Source: an uncultured Bacteroidales bacterium (lineage in GTDB: Bacteria > Bacteroidota > Bacteroidia > Bacteroidales > Bacteroidaceae). From it: 8,386 nt of DNA. Both the position numbers and the translations under genes were made by a program. The stretch is from NCBI GenBank assembly GCA_937901185.1, contig CALCHR010000005.1, positions 1-8,386 of the forward strand, read 5' to 3'. Each line of letters opens with the position of its first letter. Positions within the stretch are counted from its first letter, which is position 1. A model generated the notes under the pieces. That model saw nothing but the letters and a program-made list of their open reading frames with translations, made no database searches and was not told where the DNA came from. Shown piece by piece: positions 1 to 6,000 of the stretch.

Positions 1-3000
1 CTTCAAGGTCGGTGGTAGTGCCGCCGTCGAAGCGGAAGGTGAACTTAGAGGCATTGTCTACAGCTGAGTAGGGCAAGTAGATCTTGTTGGCAGAGCATTG
101 GAAGTAACCGCCGTCGTTGGTCTTGCTTGTAGATTTGGCTTCGTATTTCTCGAAGTAGAAGCTGCTGGAGAACTGGGTGCGATAGTAACCATCCTTAGTG
201 GATTCATCCCAATCGATACCATTCTTCACTACGAGATATTTACCATTCTTCATAGACACGCAGCCGGTTTGCAGGCCATCGCCGAAGTTATCTTGCACGG
301 TGTCATAGAGGCTCCAGTTGTAAGCGTTGTTGCTTAGTCCTCGCCAAGCGAAGTACTGATTGGTGGCTACATTCTTGAAGACGTAGGTGCCATCATCGTT
401 TTTGCTACACAACCATCTGTAGCTATCGTCGATCTTCTTCTCCTTGTTGAAGGCGATGGCGCCGTTGGCTACGGAGAAGACTACGTCCTCGCCACTTGTC
501 TGCTTGTTGCAGAGGTAGTAGGTGTTGCCGGCGATGGGGTAAACGCCGTTGAGTGTACCGCCAGGCTCGGTGATTTCGGTGAAGCCGGTTGTGCCGCCGA
601 TGTTGTATTCTTCGTAAGCCTTGTAGAGACCTACCACGCTGTTCTTGGCTCCGAAGAGATAGTAGTCGGTATCAGCCTCTGCCTTGACATACTGCTTGTA
701 GTTTGCACCCTCAAGCAAGCTTACTTCGGGCTCAACGCCGTTGCTGGCGGCGTGGGTCAATACATACTCCTTAGCCTCTTGTGCGTCGTGAGCTTCCTGC
801 GACTTGAGGATGACGCCGGTGTTGGCGGGGATGATGCCGCTCTCAATCTTATCGAGAACAGCCACACCATCTTCGCCGGTGGCCTTCTTCACTACGTAGG
901 CCTCAACGCCGTCGGAGATATTCACAGGGTAGTTCAAGTACAAGCCGGCGTAGCCATACTTGGAGATAGAGACGGGGAACTGCACTTCAGACAAATCGAC
1001 CTCTTCAACCAACCAGGCTGAAGCGCCACTTGCTTCGGTGTTCCAGTGAACCACAGCGTTGTAGTCTTTCTGAGCATGCATCATGGTGCCGTTGATCTTG
1101 ATACCTACCTGACCGTTGCCGGAGAGCGAAACGATAGAGGCGGTGGCGCTATTGCTTTCTGTCAGCGGTGAGGGGTTGTTACTTACGAAGTTCTGCATGT
1201 AGGTGCCTGTGTGGAGGTTCTGCAGGGTGTAGCCGGATGTGCCCACAGCGGTGAAGCTCCACAAGGTGGCAGCCTCGGCGGTAGCATCAGACTTCTTCCA
1301 GCGCAGCTTGTTGTCGTTCACGTCGGCATAAACGAAGGCGCCGTTGCAGTAGTCATGATTGGCAGCAGAACGGAAGCGGTAGACCTTACCGTCCATCGGC
1401 ATATTGATGTGGAGGGCGGAGTTGGCTGCAAAGAGTGCGTCGTAGCTAGCCTCGCAAGTAGCATCGTCGGCCTCGTCCTTCAGTGCGCTGTTGGCTGCAT
1501 TGTAGGCGTTGTTGTAGGCGTTGGCCATTGCTTCGGTGTAGAAACCTACGCGGCTGTCATCGCCCACCACTGTGCCATGCACCTTCACATTGTTTTCCAC
1601 AAAGTTGTACAGCTTGTTGTAAGCATCCGAGTAAGAAAGCGTCTTGGCATCGAGGGCGCTGAAGCGGAACAGCGAACCGGCATCGTTGACATTGTTGTAG
1701 AAGCCCATCTTCTTGCCATCGCCGCCGTGGTTGCTGAAGTAGAACTTATCGCCCTTGTCGTTGAGGCAGTAGATGTTGTACATATTCTTGTCGGCATTGT
1801 AGACAATGGTCCATTCCTGCGTGAAGCCATCGGTGCCCTTCACAACATCTTTTACTTTTGAATCGCCCTCACTGAGGTCGTTGGAAGATAATACTCTGTA
1901 AGAGGAAGAAGAGAACTCTTGATAGGGCGCAATGTACACGCAGCCGTCGGTAGCATCGAAGAAGCACCAAGCTTGTGCCTCGTTACCAAACTCGTACTTG
2001 CCGGCTACGTCTACCATACTTGTATTCGCATCCCACTCAAGCAAAGAAGTAGCCGAGCGATTGATACCTATAGTATATATATAGGGCTTCGCCAAATCGG
2101 TAGTTACACGAACAGGGAGATTGGCGTGGCTCACGGCGTAGGCCAACTTGTCGTAAACGCCTTGCATTCTGGTAACCTCGGCGTCACACTGTGTTTGTGT
2201 GAGCGTACCTGAGTTGTAAGTAGCTTCGGCGGTCTCAATAGCTGCAGCAGCTTCTTCTGCATCGGCTTCGGTGATGTAGAGCGAGCCGCCATACTTGAAG
2301 ACCTTATTGTCGCCCTTCACATCGTAGCAAGCATCTACAAGCGCCTGAGTCTGGTCGATGATGGTGCGGAGAGCGGCCTTGTCTACATTTGAATCTGAAG
2401 CAGCCAAGAGAGCTTCGTACTGTGCTTGCAAAGCGGCTTTGGCAGCAGTCAGCTCGTCGGCGGTGGTGGCAGACAAAGCAGCCGTAGCTTCTTCGACAGC
2501 CTTGTAGGTGTCGATGGCAATAGCTTCGGTCACCCCGTTTGAGCCATGAAGAACAGCCTCATAGACTTTCACAGTCTCCACCTTGGAGAAAGCAAATTCT
2601 GAGATATAGAACCACTTATGGCCATAGGCTGTTTTATTCTGCTCAGTAGCGGTTACGCGGAAGCGTATATATTTATAAGGAGCAGACGCTGTAAGCAAGT
2701 CGGAAGTATAGACTTGGGCGTAAGGTTTATAATATTGAGTCGGCAGCGGGTTGGTGCCTTTGTCTGAAAGCGTAGCGATGGACTCATAAGTTCCATTCGG
2801 CGTGTTGCAACCTTCCACTTCTATCACGGTGGGATTTCCTACCCATGGCTCACCATTTTCATTCCAACGAGTAGTATAAGTAAATGTAAACTTATCTAAA
2901 GCCTCGGCAGAGTAAACACGGATGTAGTGGTCTAAGCCATCAGCTGAGTTAATGTTATTATCCCAGTTGGTGTGCAAGAAGGTGGTGTTATCGCCATCGA

Positions 3001-6000
3001 GCAACCAGTAGCCTTCGCTGGCAGGACTATAGTCGGTGCTATTCTTGTCTGAGTGCGGAGCATTACAATAGAGGTGAGCATCGGCTTGGTCGTTGGTTGT
3101 CTGCAAAGCAAGTTTAGTTGCTTGCTCCTTCTCTGAAGTAGTTACCGTAGCAGAAGTTTCCAAGAGGCTGTTTGTCTGCTCAATCAAAGTTTGCAGCGCT
3201 TCTTTCGCAGCAGCAAGATCATCTACAGCCGGAGGAGTTGTGCTATTCTTAGAAGCTTCTAAGAGTTCGTTGTACCGTGCATCCAAAGCTTCTTTGGCAG
3301 CAGTCAACTCGGCAACAGTGGTAGCGCTTAAGAGCGCGGCTCTAGCTTCGATTACTTCTTCGTAAGTGGCTAACAACAGCTCAGAAGTAACCTCTGTACC
3401 GGGATTAACAGTGGCTTCATAGCCTCCGGGATTAACGGCTGTAAGACCAAACTCTGACATAGCGAAGCAATATACATTGTCGAAGAGCGGGTGAGCGCCA
3501 CCGCCTTCTGCAGATTTGGCTACAGTAAAGCGCAAGCTCTTATACTGGCTGCCACACTTTATCGCAGCAGACTCATAAGCAGCTCCTCCCTGGCCTGAAG
3601 GCAATCCTGTGCTCAAATTTGCGAGTTCAGTATCAAAGTTTGCACCATCTTCACTACCGTAAACCACGATGTTGGTAGGATAAGGACTACCATTGCTACT
3701 GTTACGGGTGACGTAGTTGAACTTAAATTCTTCCATCTCATTGCCAGCGCCTAAGTCTACTTGGAGGAAGTGGAGTTCACTTACCTTATTAACGTCAAGA
3801 GCACTTTCCCATTGTGAGTGGAAGAAGTTTTCTGAGCTATTGGTTATTCCATCCACCAAATGAGTAAGACCGCCGCCGTCTTTTTTATTAGTAGAGCAGT
3901 AAGCATTGTGGTCGGCGTTGGTAAATAGATAGAAAGCACCGGTAGGTTCATCCACTTGCAAATCAATCTTCTCTTCAGTGGCAGGCTTGTCAACCACTTG
4001 GCCGCAGTTTGCAATCAAGGCTTCAGCATCGGCAATCAAGGCTTGCAGCGCTGCTTTATCGGCTGTGAGGTCTTCGCCTTCACCGCCTTCACCTTCGCCG
4101 CCTTCACCTTCACCGGGCAGGGCTTTGTTGGTTTGGAGGTCGGTAAGTTTTGTTTGCAGGGCTGCGATAGAGGTGTTCAGCTCGGCCTTTGTGGTGGCTG
4201 TTTCGAGTGTAGCCTCAGCAGCGTCCATTGCGCGGTAGGCTTCGGCTACCATGTCGGCAGTCACTGCGCCGTGGTCGGCAGTAAAGGTTACTTGATAGTC
4301 AGTATAGCCACCCATCACGTATTTCTCTACTGTGGCGAACGTGGCGATGTAGGCTTTCATCTCGGCAAGGAGAGTGCTGAGGTCAGCTTTCTCGGTGGTG
4401 ATGTCTTCGGTCTGCTCGCCTTCGCCTTCACCTTCGCCGCTACCGCCGGTCACGAGGAAGCCGCCGTTGGCACCTAAAGAAGCGGGGTCGGTCAATGAGA
4501 GCCAGTAGGCGATGTCGCCCACCACTTCTACGCGGATGATACCGGGGCGAACGTTGGTCTTGTAGTTGCCAAACTGCTCGCGCACCGTGGTCAGGTTGAG
4601 GTCGGGCATCGTCACTTGGCAGCTGCGGGCCCAAACATCTACATTCTCAGCAAGGGTGTATTTAAAGGTCTTGCCGTAGTCGTCTGACATGCGGATGTTT
4701 ACTCTCTGCGTACCAAAGTAGTTGGAGTTTACGCCCCACGATACGGTCACTTTCTCGCCTGCTGCGTAAGAAGCCTTGTTGTCGCTGAGGCTTACGGTAA
4801 AGGGTTCGCCGTCTACGATGGTCACTTGGGTCTGGAAGGCGTCGTAGTTAGAGTAGAAAGGATTGCTCTGCATCGCTGCCAACGTCATGTTGGAAGCGGC
4901 GGGCAAGTCGTTGACTACGGCAGCAAAGTTATAGGTGCCGGCAGGCATAGAAGGAATGTCGGTACCATCTTTTGCTGTAAAGTAGTTTTCATCGTCTGCC
5001 CAGAGGATATATGACGGACGGAAGTCTACCACGTTGCTTTCCTGAGGAGCGTATGCGTGGAACACGGCTCCGTCCTCGTATTGCTGGAAGGCATAAGTGA
5101 GGCGGTCGCCGTTAGCATCTGTGGCAGGGATGGGCATAGCGAAGCAAGCTCCCTTAGGTATGCGGTAAGAGGTCTTCATACCTGTTTCTGTAATCATAGG
5201 AGCGCTGCTGGTGCCGGGCACTACGCCGTACACATAGTTGTTTCCGCCGTCGCTACCCACCAACTGGGTGCGTGCTGCGTCGGCATAGAAAGAGTGGTTC
5301 TTGCTAACCATCTCTGAACGGATGGCTCTGAGAGAAGCTACAGAGAAGAAAGGCAACTGGTCGCCGTAGCCCATGATGCTGGAACCAAAGCCTGGTTCGG
5401 TAGCCACGCCGCCATCGTGTACGTGCTGAGAGCCGAAGAGGTGGCCCAACTCGTGGCCTACCACTGTCACATCTGCCTTAGCATAGCCGCTACCTTTGGC
5501 CACCTTGCTGTAAGCGCCGCTCAGTGCAGACACACCGCTGTTGTCTCCATCGGCAGGAAGTGAAATCCACAGACCTACGTCGTAAGAGCCTTCGCCAATC
5601 AAGCCGTTGGTCAACTCTGTACCATACGCCGCAGCGTTAATAGGATTGTTATCTATGTCGTTGCGGCTGGAAGCAATCAAGCGAGCGTCTTCCACTACCT
5701 CGAAGCAGATGCCGAGGGGGATGTATACTTTATTCAAGAAGGTCTCAGCCTCTTGCCAGAAAGCATATACCTGAGTGGCGTTGCTGCCAAAGTCGTTTTG
5801 GAAACTGCTCAGGGTGATGGGCAGCGCCAAGCGGTAGAAGCGCAACACGCCGTCGCCTTTTATAAAGTCGCCGGTCACCTCGGGGAGTGTCACTACGGGA
5901 GGCGTAACGGGGTCTACAGCAAGGCGCTCAAAGTTGGCTGTGTAGGTCACGCCCTCTCTGATCACGGTGGTGAATGTAGGTTCGGTGCTGACCACTTCGC

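Noticed and set aside
1211..1861. Plus-strand open frame of 216 codons
   Set aside because: It lies wholly antisense to the verified giant gene. Its hydrophobic, Val/Ala/His-rich translation matches no family I recognise and has no promoter or start context.
3956..4477. Plus-strand open frame of 173 codons with Phe/Thr/Ala-rich repeats
   Set aside because: The repeats are the antisense reading of the Gly-Glu linker codons; it is a by-product of those tandem repeats.
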